Assembly (NCBI RefSeq): GCF_002506585.1 | Contig: NZ_DAXW01000011.1 | Coordinates: 454-64,453 of the forward strand | Direction of reading: 5' to 3' | DNA length: 64,000 nt | From: Methanoculleus sp. UBA430 | Lineage (GTDB): Archaea; Halobacteriota; Methanomicrobia; Methanomicrobiales; Methanoculleaceae | In this document: positions 43,190 to 52,774 of the stretch, in pieces | Layout of the letters: each line of letters begins with the position of its first letter | Numbering within the stretch: the stretch's first letter is position 1 | Translations under genes and position numbers: made by a program | Notes under the pieces: model-generated | Databases searched by the model: none | What the model was told of the DNA's origin: nothing | The model's input: only the letters and a program-made list of their open reading frames with translations

Positions 43190-45913
43190 TTACTCCAGGA
43201 TTCTGTATCCCCCGCGGGGCACGCGCATCTCAAACCGCGCTCCCTTCCCGGACTCTCCGGTCTCGGTGATGCCGATCCCGGTGATCTCGAGGATCTCCCG
43301 GATCAAAAAGAGTCCAAGCCCCGTGTTCTTCCCGAACCCACGGTAAAAGATCCGCTCCTTCTCCTCAGCAGGAATCCCGGTGCCGTCATCCTCCCAGACA
43401 AGGGTGAGGTCCCCGTTCTCCTCCGGCCGATACCGGACGCGGACCCGGGTCGCCGACTCCCCGTGCCGGATCGTGTTGTCCATCAGGTTGGCAAAGACCG
43501 TAGAGAGCATTGGATCCGTGTAGACCACGAGATCCCCGGCTTCGTCGTCGATGGGTAACCCATGAAGTGCCGCCGTCTGGATTGCATCGGATATTCGCTG
43601 CCACTCCGGCGATCTGACGCCGAGATCCGTGTAGTCCCGGGTGAACTCGATCTGGCGGTGTATCCGGTCGGCGGCACTCTGCACCCGGGCAAGGTACTCC
43701 GAGACCTCGGGCTCCTGGACGGCCTCCTCTGCAAACGAGAGATTCCCGAGGAGGATCGTCAGCTGGTTCAGGATATCATGCCGGGTGATGCTGCTCATCA
43801 GGTTGAGCTTTTTGTTCGCGACCGCGAGGCTGTTCGTCTGCCGGGCAAGTTCCCCGGCATGATACTCGATCTCCCGCTCCATTGCTCTACGCACGGTGAT
43901 ATCCTGGGCGGTGAACGTCACGCCCCGGGAGAAGTCCGCCGGATCGAGTGGTGTTATGGAGAGCAGAACATAGATGATCCCGCCGTCCTTGCGGAGGGAC
44001 CGGGTCTCAAGGGTGCACGTCCCGGCCTTCGTGATCTCTGCATACACCACCTGCATGGCAGACTCGTACTCCCCTTCATCCGGGTAGAGCAATTCTACGG
44101 GCTGGCCGATGAGTTCGCCGCGGGTGTAGCCGACGATCTCGCAGAGCCGTCCGTTGACTTCCGTAATGAGCCCGTCAACCACCATCCCGATGCCGGTGGG
44201 GGCGGCGCGGAAGATGCTCTCCATCTTCTCCGCAGTCTCCCGCAGCGCCTCCTCCACCCGTCTCTGCTCGGTAACGTCCAGGCAGTGCCCGATATAGCCG
44301 AGGAAGTTGCCGTGGGTGTCATACCGGGGGGAGCCGTCGTCCTGGATCCAGCGGTACTCACCGTCGTGTCGCCGCAGGCGGTAGGTCATGCTGAACCGCT
44401 CGCGGCGGGCAAAGGCACCCATGTAGGTCTCGACGCATCGCGTGAGATCGTCCGGGTGCACCCCCTCGACCCAGCCGTCGCCGGTCTCCTGCTCGAGCGT
44501 CCGGCCGGTGAAGGCAAGCCACGGCTCGTTGAAGTAGTCGCATTTTGCGTCCAGCCCGGACGTCCAGATCAGGGCCTGGCCGCTGTCTGCAAGGGTGCGG
44601 AAATGCAGCTCGCTCTCCCGCAACGCCTCTTCGGCCTCCTTCTGGTCCGTGATGTCCTGCCACCCGCCATACAACCTTATCTCGCCGTTCGTGGTGTCGG
44701 TACAGTTGGCCGAGACACGGAGCCACCGGACCGGACCATCCCGGCGGACGATCCGGATCTCAAAGAACGACGATGTCCCCGGGGAGAGCCAGAAGATCTC
44801 GCGCTCAAAGACGGGCATGTCGTCCGGGAGGATGATAGCCTTCCAGCACCGCATCGCGAGGATCTCGCCGTTTGTATACCCGGTGATCTCATGCACTGCT
44901 CCGGCAATCCAGTCGATGGTGTACTCGCCCGAATGCTCGAGGGCACACGAGTAGACGACGTCGGAGATGCTCTCGGAGATCTGGCGGTAGTGTTCCTTGC
45001 TCTCCAGAAGCCGGTGCTGGCTCCCGGCAAGGTCGTCAAAACTCGACCGGAGCTCCTCCTCGACGGCGGCCAGCTGCTCGTAGGCCGCCTGCAGTTCCTC
45101 GTGCTGCGAGAGCAGTTCGAGTTCGGTGAGTTTGCGGTCCGTGATGTCATGCACCATCCCGATGGAGCGGAAGACCCTGCCGGATTCGTCCCGCTGGTGC
45201 TCGCACCGCTCGACGACGTACCGGACCTCTCCGGTATCGCCGCGAAGGAGACGGTGCTCGACCTCGAATGCGTCCCTCCCGTCCGCGATCGAGGCGGAGT
45301 ACGCGGTATTGACCCGGGTTCGATCATCCGGGTGGACCATCGAGAGGAACGCCTCATAGGTCGGCGCAGGTTCTGCGGGGTCAAGGCCGGAGATGCGGTA
45401 GGTCTCGTCCGACCAGGTCAGCCGCCCGGTCCTGTGGTCGAACTCCCAGCTGCCGAGGTGAGCAATGCTTTCGGCATTATGCAACAGCTCTTTACCCCTG
45501 CGGACCGCCACCTCTGCTCTTCGCCTCCCGGCAACCTGTCGCACCGCGTTTGCAAGCTCGGCAAACTGTGTCTTCGGGTTCCCGCCCTTCTGGAGGTAGA
45601 AGTCGGCACCGTTGTTCAGCGCCTCGATTGCGACCTCCTCACGTCCCCGGCCGGTGAAGATGATGAAAGGTACCCGGGATCCTGCTTCCCGGACCTGTTT
45701 TAAGAGCTCGATCCCATCCATCTCCGGCATCTGGTAGTCCGAGATGACCGCGTCGTAGCGGCCGGTCCGGATCATGCGAAGCGCCTCGTGTGGGCTTGCG
45801 GTGACATCGACGGCGATGCCGTCCTCCCGCTCAAGGAACATACGGCCGAGATCGAGCAGTGCCTCCTCGTCGTCTACATAGAGGATGCGATCAGGGGCGG
45901 CTTGGACGTGCAT
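43190..45913 (-). CDS. receiver-multi-PAS-histidine kinase hybrid
   Basis: The 907-residue protein begins with a receiver domain (D59 in ISDYQMPEMDG), followed by about four PAS domains. Recognisable PAS blocks are HLGSWEFDHRTGRLTWSDET, ISDVVYSCALEHSGEYT, LIWTSGLDAKCDYFNEPWLA and APTGIGMVVDGLITEVNGR. It ends in the H-box ITRHDILNQLTILLGN and an ATPase (NLMDNTIRHGES, DDGTGIPAEEKERIFYRGFG). The receiver comes first, as in many methanogen hybrids, so it may accept phosphate from another kinase or itself. ATG 45913 follows AGGTACC. The kinase-less KdpD lies 127 bases away, so this protein is a possible partner. Confidence 0.9.
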   Translation of the reverse strand: MHVQAAPDRILYVDDEEALLDLGRMFLEREDGIAVDVTASPHEALRMIRTGRYDAVISDYQMPEMDGIELLKQVREAGSRVPFIIFTGRGREEVAIEALNNGADFYLQKGGNPKTQFAELANAVRQVAGRRRAEVAVRRGKELLHNAESIAHLGSWEFDHRTGRLTWSDETYRISGLDPAEPAPTYEAFLSMVHPDDRTRVNTAYSASIADGRDAFEVEHRLLRGDTGEVRYVVERCEHQRDESGRVFRSIGMVHDITDRKLTELELLSQHEELQAAYEQLAAVEEELRSSFDDLAGSQHRLLESKEHYRQISESISDVVYSCALEHSGEYTIDWIAGAVHEITGYTNGEILAMRCWKAIILPDDMPVFEREIFWLSPGTSSFFEIRIVRRDGPVRWLRVSANCTDTTNGEIRLYGGWQDITDQKEAEEALRESELHFRTLADSGQALIWTSGLDAKCDYFNEPWLAFTGRTLEQETGDGWVEGVHPDDLTRCVETYMGAFARRERFSMTYRLRRHDGEYRWIQDDGSPRYDTHGNFLGYIGHCLDVTEQRRVEEALRETAEKMESIFRAAPTGIGMVVDGLITEVNGRLCEIVGYTRGELIGQPVELLYPDEGEYESAMQVVYAEITKAGTCTLETRSLRKDGGIIYVLLSITPLDPADFSRGVTFTAQDITVRRAMEREIEYHAGELARQTNSLAVANKKLNLMSSITRHDILNQLTILLGNLSFAEEAVQEPEVSEYLARVQSAADRIHRQIEFTRDYTDLGVRSPEWQRISDAIQTAALHGLPIDDEAGDLVVYTDPMLSTVFANLMDNTIRHGESATRVRVRYRPEENGDLTLVWEDDGTGIPAEEKERIFYRGFGKNTGLGLFLIREILEITGIGITETGESGKGARFEMRVPRGGYRILE

Positions 45914-46299
45914 GATGGTACCTATATTGAGGAGGAGTGGGATGTATAAAATACATTTCGAATTAACAGTGCCGTATTCGAGCACTATATAGGTTTATAC
46001 GGCATTTTACGAGATATTTCATCGATACAGGCCCGATGAGAGGGCAAAATCCAGGAAGCGATCCACCCCTGCGCAAGCACCGTCACGACCCAGCCGACCG
46101 CATCTCCAGGTTCGCATGGCTTATGAAGCCCCGGTTCCGGGACGATCACCGACGGCATCGCCGTGTTGCACCGGGAATCCCGGTCCCGGGAGAGCGGGGA
46201 TCTGCGGCCGAAAGAAGGCGGCACTCCTGCAATCCGGAAGAGTTACTGCTGTCTCTGCGCCAATGCTGTCACATAGGAGCCCGGTGGCCTCCGGCCGGC
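45914..46299. other. promoter region of the receiver-kinase gene
   Basis: The 386 bases hold no gene. AT-rich sequence at 45945-46010, read leftward, has two TATA-like elements (CCTATATAGTGC and GTATTTTATAC) for the receiver-kinase gene. GC-rich sequence beyond has nothing that I can name. Confidence 0.45.
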
Positions 46300-46470
46300 T
46301 TACCGCGCCTTTGCGACCATCTCGATCTCGACCCTCGCCCGTGCGGGGTAGGGCTCGACGAAGTACTCAGCATAGACAGCGTTGACCGTCTCAAAGTCCG
46401 CGAGGTCCGTGAGGTAGATCCGGGTCTGGACGACGTCTGAGATGTCGAGGCCGGCTTTGAGGAGGACAGC
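46300..46470 (-). pseudogene. relic of a RidA/YjgF-family gene
   Basis: The last 56 residues of this frame read AVLLKAGLDISDVVQTRIYL, TDLADFETVNAVYAEYFVE and PYPARARVEIEMVAKAR, the C-terminal part of RidA, a reactive imine/enamine deaminase. The N-terminal half is absent: sequence before residue 1 of this piece is unrelated. The LPKG-like block before the last strand is also missing. It lies between the two receiver-kinase genes. Confidence 0.65.
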
Positions 46471-46552
46471 CCGCGGCAGGGCGGTTGACAGGCCAGTCGG
46501 TCTGCCGGGGGGGACGGGCAGGGGCTGAGCCGGGAACCGGTAGAACAGAAGC

Positions 46553-49500
46553 TTACCCCGATCCGACCCGGAACTGCCCCTTCGGCACCGTGATCTCGAA
46601 CCGGGCACCCCGGCCCGCTTCACCGGTCTCCCGGATCGTGATCCCGGTGATATCAAGGACCTCCCGGGAGAGGGAGAGCCCGAAACCGGTGTTCTTCCCA
46701 AACCCCCGGTGAAAGATCCTCTCCTTGAGATCGGCTGCAACACCGTCGCCGTCATCCTCGCAGACGACGATGCAGTTCCCGTTGTGGATCTCGGACGCAA
46801 ACCGGATCGTCGTGGTCTTCCCTCCGTGGCGCAGGGCGTTGTCGATCAGGTTGAAGAAGACCTTGGTTATGAGCGGATCGGCAAACACCTCCGTTTTTTC
46901 AGGGATCTCATTCTTCAGCACGACCCCGCCAAGGCTGGCGCTCCTGCCCGCACCGTTCACGAGGGGCCGGAGGTCCTGCCAGACGGGAAGGTTCATCCCG
47001 ACCTCCTCATACTCCTTCGTAAACTGTATCATGGACGAGATCCGGCTGCTTGCCGTGGCGATGCGGGACAGCTGATCCGCCAACGAGGGATCGGGATTCT
47101 TCTCGCACAGGAGCGCAACATAGCCGCTCAGTATCTGGAGCTGGTTGTTGATGTCGTGCCGGGTGATACCCGAGAGGAGGTTGAGTTTCTTGTTTGCCTG
47201 ATGCAGCGCGTCTTCCGCCCGCTGCCGCTCGGTGACGTCCCGAAGCGAGATCAGGATCGACGGAGCGCCGTTAAAGACGATGGCCTTCCCGAGACTCTCG
47301 ACCCACCGCTCTTCTCCGTCCACCGTGGCGATCCGATAGCGTGCGACGTACCCGTCCATCCCTCGTGTCACATTCTCAAAATCCCTGATAGCATCCTCCT
47401 GCGACGCGGGGGCGACGAACTCCATCACGCTCCTCTTCCCGATTAACCCGGCAGGATCACCTGCATGTACAAACCGGCTTGCAACAGGGTTCGCAAAGAG
47501 GATCGTTCCCGCCGGATCAAGGATGAGAATGCCGTCGAGGGAGTGTTCCACAAGGGCCCGGAACTTCTCCTCGCTCTCGGAGAGGGCCCCAAGAGCATTC
47601 ATGCGCCCGATCTCGGCGGCCGCTTTTGCGGCAACGATCTCCAGGATCTCCCGGGCGGACGGCGGCAGGTTGAGCGGGGCCCTGCTCAGGATACAGAGGA
47701 TCCCGATGACCTGCCCGCCGGCATTCCGCAGCGCGGTCCCGGCATAGCCGCGGATGTTGAGTTCCCGAAGGTCCCGGCTTTCGGGGAAAAGCCGGGCGAC
47801 ATCATCAGGGTAGACGCAGAACCCGGCTTCCGCGGTATCCTCGCAGGGCGTGCCCTTCAGGACATACGAGTGATCGAGGATCTTCTCACCGTCAAGGAAC
47901 ATCGAGAGCAGCCGGACGCGTTCATGGTCCGGCGTGATCTCGCCGATCATGACGCAGTCGGCGCGAAGCCAGGCACTGAGGCTCTCCGTTAGCCGGTCCA
48001 GAGACTCCATGCCGGTCGTTCCCACCATACCGGAGACCAGTGCACGGAGCGCCGACTCTGCGGCCCTGAGTTCCGTGGTGTCGCGGATGACCGAGAGTAT
48101 GGTCGGCGTTTCGTTGAGATCGAAGAGGCTGACGCTGATCTCGAGGATCTTCTCCTGATAGTCTCCCATCCGGTAGCGGATCTGGAAGGTCGCGTGCCTG
48201 TCCCGTAGAAGGTCCTCGACAATGCCAGGAGCCCGTTCTTGCATCTCAGGAGTATCGAGATCGACGAGGCTTATGCCCTCGAGGTCCTCGCGGGTCATGC
48301 CGAGGATCCGGCAGGCCGATTCATTGAGATCGATGAATCTTCCCGGCCCCCGCGGCGTGAGTTCGTTGACCAGAATGCCGTCGTGCGCATTCTTCAGGAT
48401 CAGGCGGTAGCGCTCTCCGCTCTCCCGTATCGCCTCTTGCGCCCGTTTCTGTTCCGTTATATCCTCGACCGTCGTGAGAGCGTGAGGTACGCCGTCGATC
48501 GGCACGATGCTTGAAGAGAACCGGCAGGTCCGGAGTTCCCCGGCCTTGCTCCGGCACCGGAGTTCTATGCCGTGCACTGAGTGCTTCTCCCGGAGCGCCG
48601 AGACAAACCGGGCAAATTCGCCGTCATCGGCAAACAGCCCCAGTCCCCCTGGTGTTTTCCCGATCACTTCCGTCCGGTCATACCCGGTGCTGCGTAAAAA
48701 CGCATCATTGACATCGGTAAACACACCGCCGGATACCGACGTCAGGGTCAGCGGGACCGGATTACTCTTGAAAACCGTGGCGAATTTATATTCGGAGTCG
48801 CGCAATTCTTTCTCCGCCTGTATCCGTTCGGTAGTATCCCTGAACGAGACGAGCAGGGCAGGCGAACCCTTCAGGGTGATCGTTCTCCCGATGCATTCGA
48901 GCCACTTCTCCCGGCCTCTCAAGGTGACGATCCTGCAGTTCACCAGGAATCGGTCATCCCCATCCGCAACCCTGCCAAAATTGACGATTGCACGCTCTCT
49001 AAACTCCGGGGCGACAAAATCGAGCACGTTGATCCCGTCTTCCGGCTTCAGGTCATCTGCGCTCTCGACGATCCCGGCTGCCCTGTGATTGGCATACAGG
49101 AGCCTCCCGGTGAAATCGACGATGGCAATACCCTCGTTTGACTGCTCCACGACCGCCCGGAACATCTCGGTGCTCTCGCGCAGTGCCTGCTCCTTCTGGC
49201 TGAGCGTATCGAAACTCTCGCGGAGTTCCTCTTCGGCAACGGTAACCTTCGCGTAGGCAGAACGGAGTTCGTCGACCGCAATTTTGCGCTCCGTGTTGTC
49301 AAGAAACGTCTCCAGCAGACATTCCCGTCCATTGAAACTGACCGGAACGACAGACTTTATGATATCCACCAGGCCTCCGTCTGCGGCCAGCAGCGTGCAC
49401 TCGGCGTTGCCGACATCCCGGTGCAGGTCCGTGATCGGGCACTTTCCCTCTTCCGCCGGACAGATGCAACGGTGGCAGACCCTGTTGACGATCCGGTCCC

Positions 49501-50413
49501 GGGTTGTCCCGATCATCTCTGCCGCGGCGGGGTTGAGATCGACGATCTCGTGCGTCTTCGCATCGATGACGACGATCCCGCTCTGGACCGACGCATAGAT
49601 CTGGTGAAGGTAATCGCGGTTTTCGGCAAGTTCCGCCTCCACCTGCCGCTCGCTGGTGACGTCTTTGAGCTCGCTGGTGACGTCTTTGAAGATCCCCCGG
49701 GTGTACCGGCATTCTCCGTCCACGATCTTGCTCTCCGCCATACCCTCGACGTAGATCTTCCTCCCGTCGCGGGTTGTAAAGACCGCATCGATGATCCCCA
49801 CGTTCTCGCCGGAGACCACCCGCCGGAACGTCTCCATGCAGTGGTCGATGCTCTCCTCATGAATCACATCGAATATCGTAAGGTCCGGGAGTTCTTCTGC
49901 CGTATACCCGAGCGTATCGAGCCATTGCGTATTGACGAAGAGGAAGTGCCCGTCCGGTCCAACGCTCTGGATAAGGTCGTTCGCGTTCTGGAGGTCATGG
50001 TAGCGCTGCTCCCGTTCTGCAAGGGTCGTCTCCGCCCGCTTCCTTCTCACCGCCTGCCGGATCTTGTGCGCGAGCTCGGCGAACTGGGCCACCGGGTTCC
50101 CGCCTTTCTGCACGTAGAAGTCGGCACCGTTGTTGATGGCCTCGATCACGACCTCCTCGCGCCCCCGGCCGGTGAAGAGGATGAAAGGAAGGTCGCCGAA
50201 CTGCTCCCGGACAGCCTTTAAAAACGCGATCCCGTCCATACCCGGCATCTGGTAATCGGAGATGATGACGTCGTAGGAGCGGAGTGCAGGGTTGGCCAGA
50301 GCGTCCCGTGCCGATGCCGAGGTCGCGACCTGGAACTCTCCCGATCGCTCCAGGAAGAGCCGGACAAGTTCAAGGAGATCGGGTTCATCGTCGACGTAGA
50401 TGACCGATATCAC
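46553..50413 (-). CDS. giant receiver-PAS-GAF-histidine kinase
   Basis: The 1286-residue protein begins with GTG at 50413 after GAGGGATGG. A receiver domain (D53 in ISDYQMPGMDG) precedes about six PAS domains and one GAF domain (around residues 850-990). The second PAS contains the cysteine cluster CHRCICPAEEGKCPITD. The H-box ITRHDINNQLQILSGYVALL and ATPase (NLIDNALRHGGK, DDGDGVAADLKERIFHRGFG) finish it. There is no membrane segment. Two adjacent 21-base copies encode LKDVTSE twice at the end of the first PAS. Its substrate is unknown. Confidence 0.9.
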   Translation of the reverse strand: MISVIYVDDEPDLLELVRLFLERSGEFQVATSASARDALANPALRSYDVIISDYQMPGMDGIAFLKAVREQFGDLPFILFTGRGREEVVIEAINNGADFYVQKGGNPVAQFAELAHKIRQAVRRKRAETTLAEREQRYHDLQNANDLIQSVGPDGHFLFVNTQWLDTLGYTAEELPDLTIFDVIHEESIDHCMETFRRVVSGENVGIIDAVFTTRDGRKIYVEGMAESKIVDGECRYTRGIFKDVTSELKDVTSERQVEAELAENRDYLHQIYASVQSGIVVIDAKTHEIVDLNPAAAEMIGTTRDRIVNRVCHRCICPAEEGKCPITDLHRDVGNAECTLLAADGGLVDIIKSVVPVSFNGRECLLETFLDNTERKIAVDELRSAYAKVTVAEEELRESFDTLSQKEQALRESTEMFRAVVEQSNEGIAIVDFTGRLLYANHRAAGIVESADDLKPEDGINVLDFVAPEFRERAIVNFGRVADGDDRFLVNCRIVTLRGREKWLECIGRTITLKGSPALLVSFRDTTERIQAEKELRDSEYKFATVFKSNPVPLTLTSVSGGVFTDVNDAFLRSTGYDRTEVIGKTPGGLGLFADDGEFARFVSALREKHSVHGIELRCRSKAGELRTCRFSSSIVPIDGVPHALTTVEDITEQKRAQEAIRESGERYRLILKNAHDGILVNELTPRGPGRFIDLNESACRILGMTREDLEGISLVDLDTPEMQERAPGIVEDLLRDRHATFQIRYRMGDYQEKILEISVSLFDLNETPTILSVIRDTTELRAAESALRALVSGMVGTTGMESLDRLTESLSAWLRADCVMIGEITPDHERVRLLSMFLDGEKILDHSYVLKGTPCEDTAEAGFCVYPDDVARLFPESRDLRELNIRGYAGTALRNAGGQVIGILCILSRAPLNLPPSAREILEIVAAKAAAEIGRMNALGALSESEEKFRALVEHSLDGILILDPAGTILFANPVASRFVHAGDPAGLIGKRSVMEFVAPASQEDAIRDFENVTRGMDGYVARYRIATVDGEERWVESLGKAIVFNGAPSILISLRDVTERQRAEDALHQANKKLNLLSGITRHDINNQLQILSGYVALLCEKNPDPSLADQLSRIATASSRISSMIQFTKEYEEVGMNLPVWQDLRPLVNGAGRSASLGGVVLKNEIPEKTEVFADPLITKVFFNLIDNALRHGGKTTTIRFASEIHNGNCIVVCEDDGDGVAADLKERIFHRGFGKNTGFGLSLSREVLDITGITIRETGEAGRGARFEITVPKGQFRVGSG
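49648..49689 (-). repeat. two tandem 21-base repeats in the PAS-kinase gene
   Basis: GCTCGCTGGTGACGTCTTTGA occurs twice in immediate succession on the + strand, coding for two copies of a seven-residue KDVTSEL-type step in the linker after the first PAS. The repeat keeps the frame. It looks like a slippage duplication. Confidence 0.8.
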
Positions 50414-51008
50414 ATTACCATCCCTCTGAAACCTCTCTGTCGAGATGCAGGGTACCGCCGGGAGAAGGATTACCAGTATTCGTCCTCTGTACTCTCCCAG
50501 AGAGATCAATGGTGTTCGTAATGTATAACAGGTTACATCACAATATATGTGTTTCATTTTTTTTTCCGTGAATGACATCGCCCAATTCAGAAAAATTTAT
50601 CAGAAATATTTCATTTCGCTGTCCTCGCTATCCAGGAGTTCCTTAAACGATCAGAAAGGGATAACCAGACGCAGTCATTGCCATGACATCGAGGGGCTCT
50701 CTCCTGCCCGGGTACCCCCCCGGAGACGGAGGGAGTCACGTATATATACTCTCCCTTCTATCACGCCGCGGCATGGGATCACCGATACCGCGGATGCTTC
50801 ACCCTACACCACCTGCAGGCAGATTGTCTCTCTTGAGAACGGTCAACGAAAGATGCGTATACGCGGCGCGGCGAACTTCTTCGGGAACAGTACGTTCACC
50901 ACTCACCTGTCGCTGAACGGTCACGCGCGGGACCTTGGTCGCCATGCACATGGCCCTCCCCCGGAAGAGAGACGGAGAGCCGATCAACAGTTGAGGAAGG
51001 TGAAACGT
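50414..51008. other. long divergent intergenic region
   Basis: Nothing coding is convincing in these 595 bases. AT-rich sequence at 50540-50620 (including a run of nine Ts at 50558-50566) lies near the kinase start. GTATATATACTCTCC at 50740-50754 is a good TATA-type promoter for the rightward surface protein, which would then have a leader of about 240 bases. GGAAGGTGA precedes its start codon. Confidence 0.5.
50740..50754 (+). promoter_or_regulatory. TATA-type promoter
   Basis: GTATATATACTCTCC is the best TATA box in the 595-base gap. It would direct transcription of the surface protein that starts at 51009. Confidence 0.45.
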
Positions 51009-52583
51009 ATGAGCAGTATCGTTTTCAGGGCGATGACCGTCGCTATCATCGTCATCGCCGTCATCTGTGCGACGGGACTCGCGTCGGCACAGGTCATCTC
51101 CCCCGTGCAGCCCGATCAGCCGACATTGGTAGCACCGCCGGAACCACCAACGCCGACACCGTCGCCGACGCGACTGCCGGTAGTCGGCATTACGGAGCGG
51201 CCTCCAGCCCAACTTCCGACGGATCCAACGGTCGGACCTACGCAACTGCCGATGGAACCGACGGTTACCCCAACTCCCCCAGCTCCCCCAACGGCCCCGA
51301 CGACCGGGCCCACGCAATCGCCGACGACCGGGCCTCCGCAATCGCCGACGACCGGGCCTCCCCGGCCGCCGGCGGTGCAGCCCACCCGGACCCCGGAGAG
51401 CGCCCCGGCAGGTGACGAGATACAGGTTACAAGCGGACCCGGAGATAAGCTGTTTCCGGTGGTATCCGGGAACAGCATCGTCTGGTACGACGACAGGTCT
51501 GCCTCGGTGCAACTCTACGACATCCCATCGGGAAACACTTCAACCCTGTCCGGTTCGACGTCGACTCCTATCGGCCTGTCGTATGAACTTGCCATCGCCG
51601 GGAACAACGTCGTCTGGACAGGAGTAGACCCGCAGGCGGAATCAGATATCGTCTTCCTCTATGACATCGCCTCAGGCAGACTGCAGCAGGTGACAGACGG
51701 CTCAGGAGCGCCCGGATACCCGGGTGTTTCGGAAGAGTTCGTTGTCTGGATAGATGGAGACGAACTGGGCGATGTCTACCTCTACGAGATTACAAGCGGG
51801 AACATCACGCAGGTGACGGACGATCCGTATGAGCAACTCCTGGCCGATGCCGGGGGGAACACGATGGTCTGGGCGGATAATGAGACCGAGGGAGGAGACC
51901 TTGACATCGCCGTGGCGTCCCCGGATCTGCCGATGATAAGACTTCTGGGGGATGACGGTGACGATAGTTATCCTGATGTGTCGAGCGACGGCACCCGCAT
52001 CGCCTGGATCAACGCCCGCGGCAACCAGACGGCCGTATACCTCTACGACCTGTCGACGGAGAACATCACGCAGGTGACCGATGAATCCGCAAGCCCCGAT
52101 GCGGTCGCGGTCGACGGGAACTACGTGGTCTACTCGGACTGGCGGAACGGAAACCTTGACATCTACCTCTACGATATCAGCACCGGGATGGAGACGCCGA
52201 TCACACAGGACCCGTATTACCAGTCTCTCCCGGAGATCTCCGGTGGCGTGGTCGTCTGGATGGGCAACAACACCGGGTGGTGGGACATCTATACCCGGGA
52301 GGTGCCCGGGGGGTCGCCGCCTGCTCCGGGACAGACCACGCCCGTACAACCCACCCCGATACAGACTCCTCCACCGCAGCCGGATCAGATACAGCCCGGT
52401 CCGATACAGACATCGTCACCGGGTTCGGGCAACGCTCCCACCATGACCGCCGTCCTCCAGTGGCAGGGAGACCCGTCGCTGCCGGGGTGGACGGTAGCCG
52501 GGAACCCCGCTCGCGGGTTGACAGCCTGCGTGAATCCCGACGAACCTGACGCTATCGCGGTAAAGACCGCTGACGGCAGGTGA
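51009..52583 (+). CDS. secreted beta-propeller (TolB-like) surface protein
   Basis: The 524-residue protein has a signal peptide (VAIIVIAVICATGLASAQ, cut near residue 28) and a Pro/Thr-rich linker (about 29-135) with three 7-8 residue TTGPxQSP repeats. Seven propeller blades follow, each with a VVW(Y/T/I) strand and an LYDIxxGNxxQVTD-type motif (about 140-425). A second Pro/Gln-rich linker and a short C-terminal domain (TMTAVLQWQGDPSLPGWTV) complete it. It is probably anchored by or bound to the cell surface, though no C-terminal membrane helix is seen. The ATG follows GGAAGGTGA. Its role is unknown; binding or structural roles are likely. Confidence 0.8.
   Translation: MSSIVFRAMTVAIIVIAVICATGLASAQVISPVQPDQPTLVAPPEPPTPTPSPTRLPVVGITERPPAQLPTDPTVGPTQLPMEPTVTPTPPAPPTAPTTGPTQSPTTGPPQSPTTGPPRPPAVQPTRTPESAPAGDEIQVTSGPGDKLFPVVSGNSIVWYDDRSASVQLYDIPSGNTSTLSGSTSTPIGLSYELAIAGNNVVWTGVDPQAESDIVFLYDIASGRLQQVTDGSGAPGYPGVSEEFVVWIDGDELGDVYLYEITSGNITQVTDDPYEQLLADAGGNTMVWADNETEGGDLDIAVASPDLPMIRLLGDDGDDSYPDVSSDGTRIAWINARGNQTAVYLYDLSTENITQVTDESASPDAVAVDGNYVVYSDWRNGNLDIYLYDISTGMETPITQDPYYQSLPEISGGVVVWMGNNTGWWDIYTREVPGGSPPAPGQTTPVQPTPIQTPPPQPDQIQPGPIQTSSPGSGNAPTMTAVLQWQGDPSLPGWTVAGNPARGLTACVNPDEPDAIAVKTADGR
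51295..51365 (+). repeat. three tandem 21-24-base repeats in the surface-protein linker
   Basis: Copies of CCGACGACCGGGCC followed by a variable CACGCAAT/TCCGCAAT stretch occur three times in a row and encode TTGPTQSP, TTGPPQSP and TTGPPRPP. They form part of the Pro/Thr-rich stalk and probably vary in number between strains. Confidence 0.7.
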
Positions 52584-52774
52584 TACGGGCACATCATAAG
52601 CACCGGCTGCCCCACAGCGGTGCAGGTCCGATCCCGGTGCCGGGACGGACCCGCATCCCCTCCCCGGCCCGGATTGCGTCATCGGGAACGCCGTATCCCC
52701 CTGGCGGAGAGGCTGACCCCCGGGCCCGGCATCGCTGCCCGGGGCCGTCCGGAGAAGTAGAGGGGTCGGGCGGT

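Noticed and set aside
51295..51365. short direct repeats that might suggest a CRISPR
   Set aside because: They are coding repeats of a Pro/Thr linker, adjacent without spacers.
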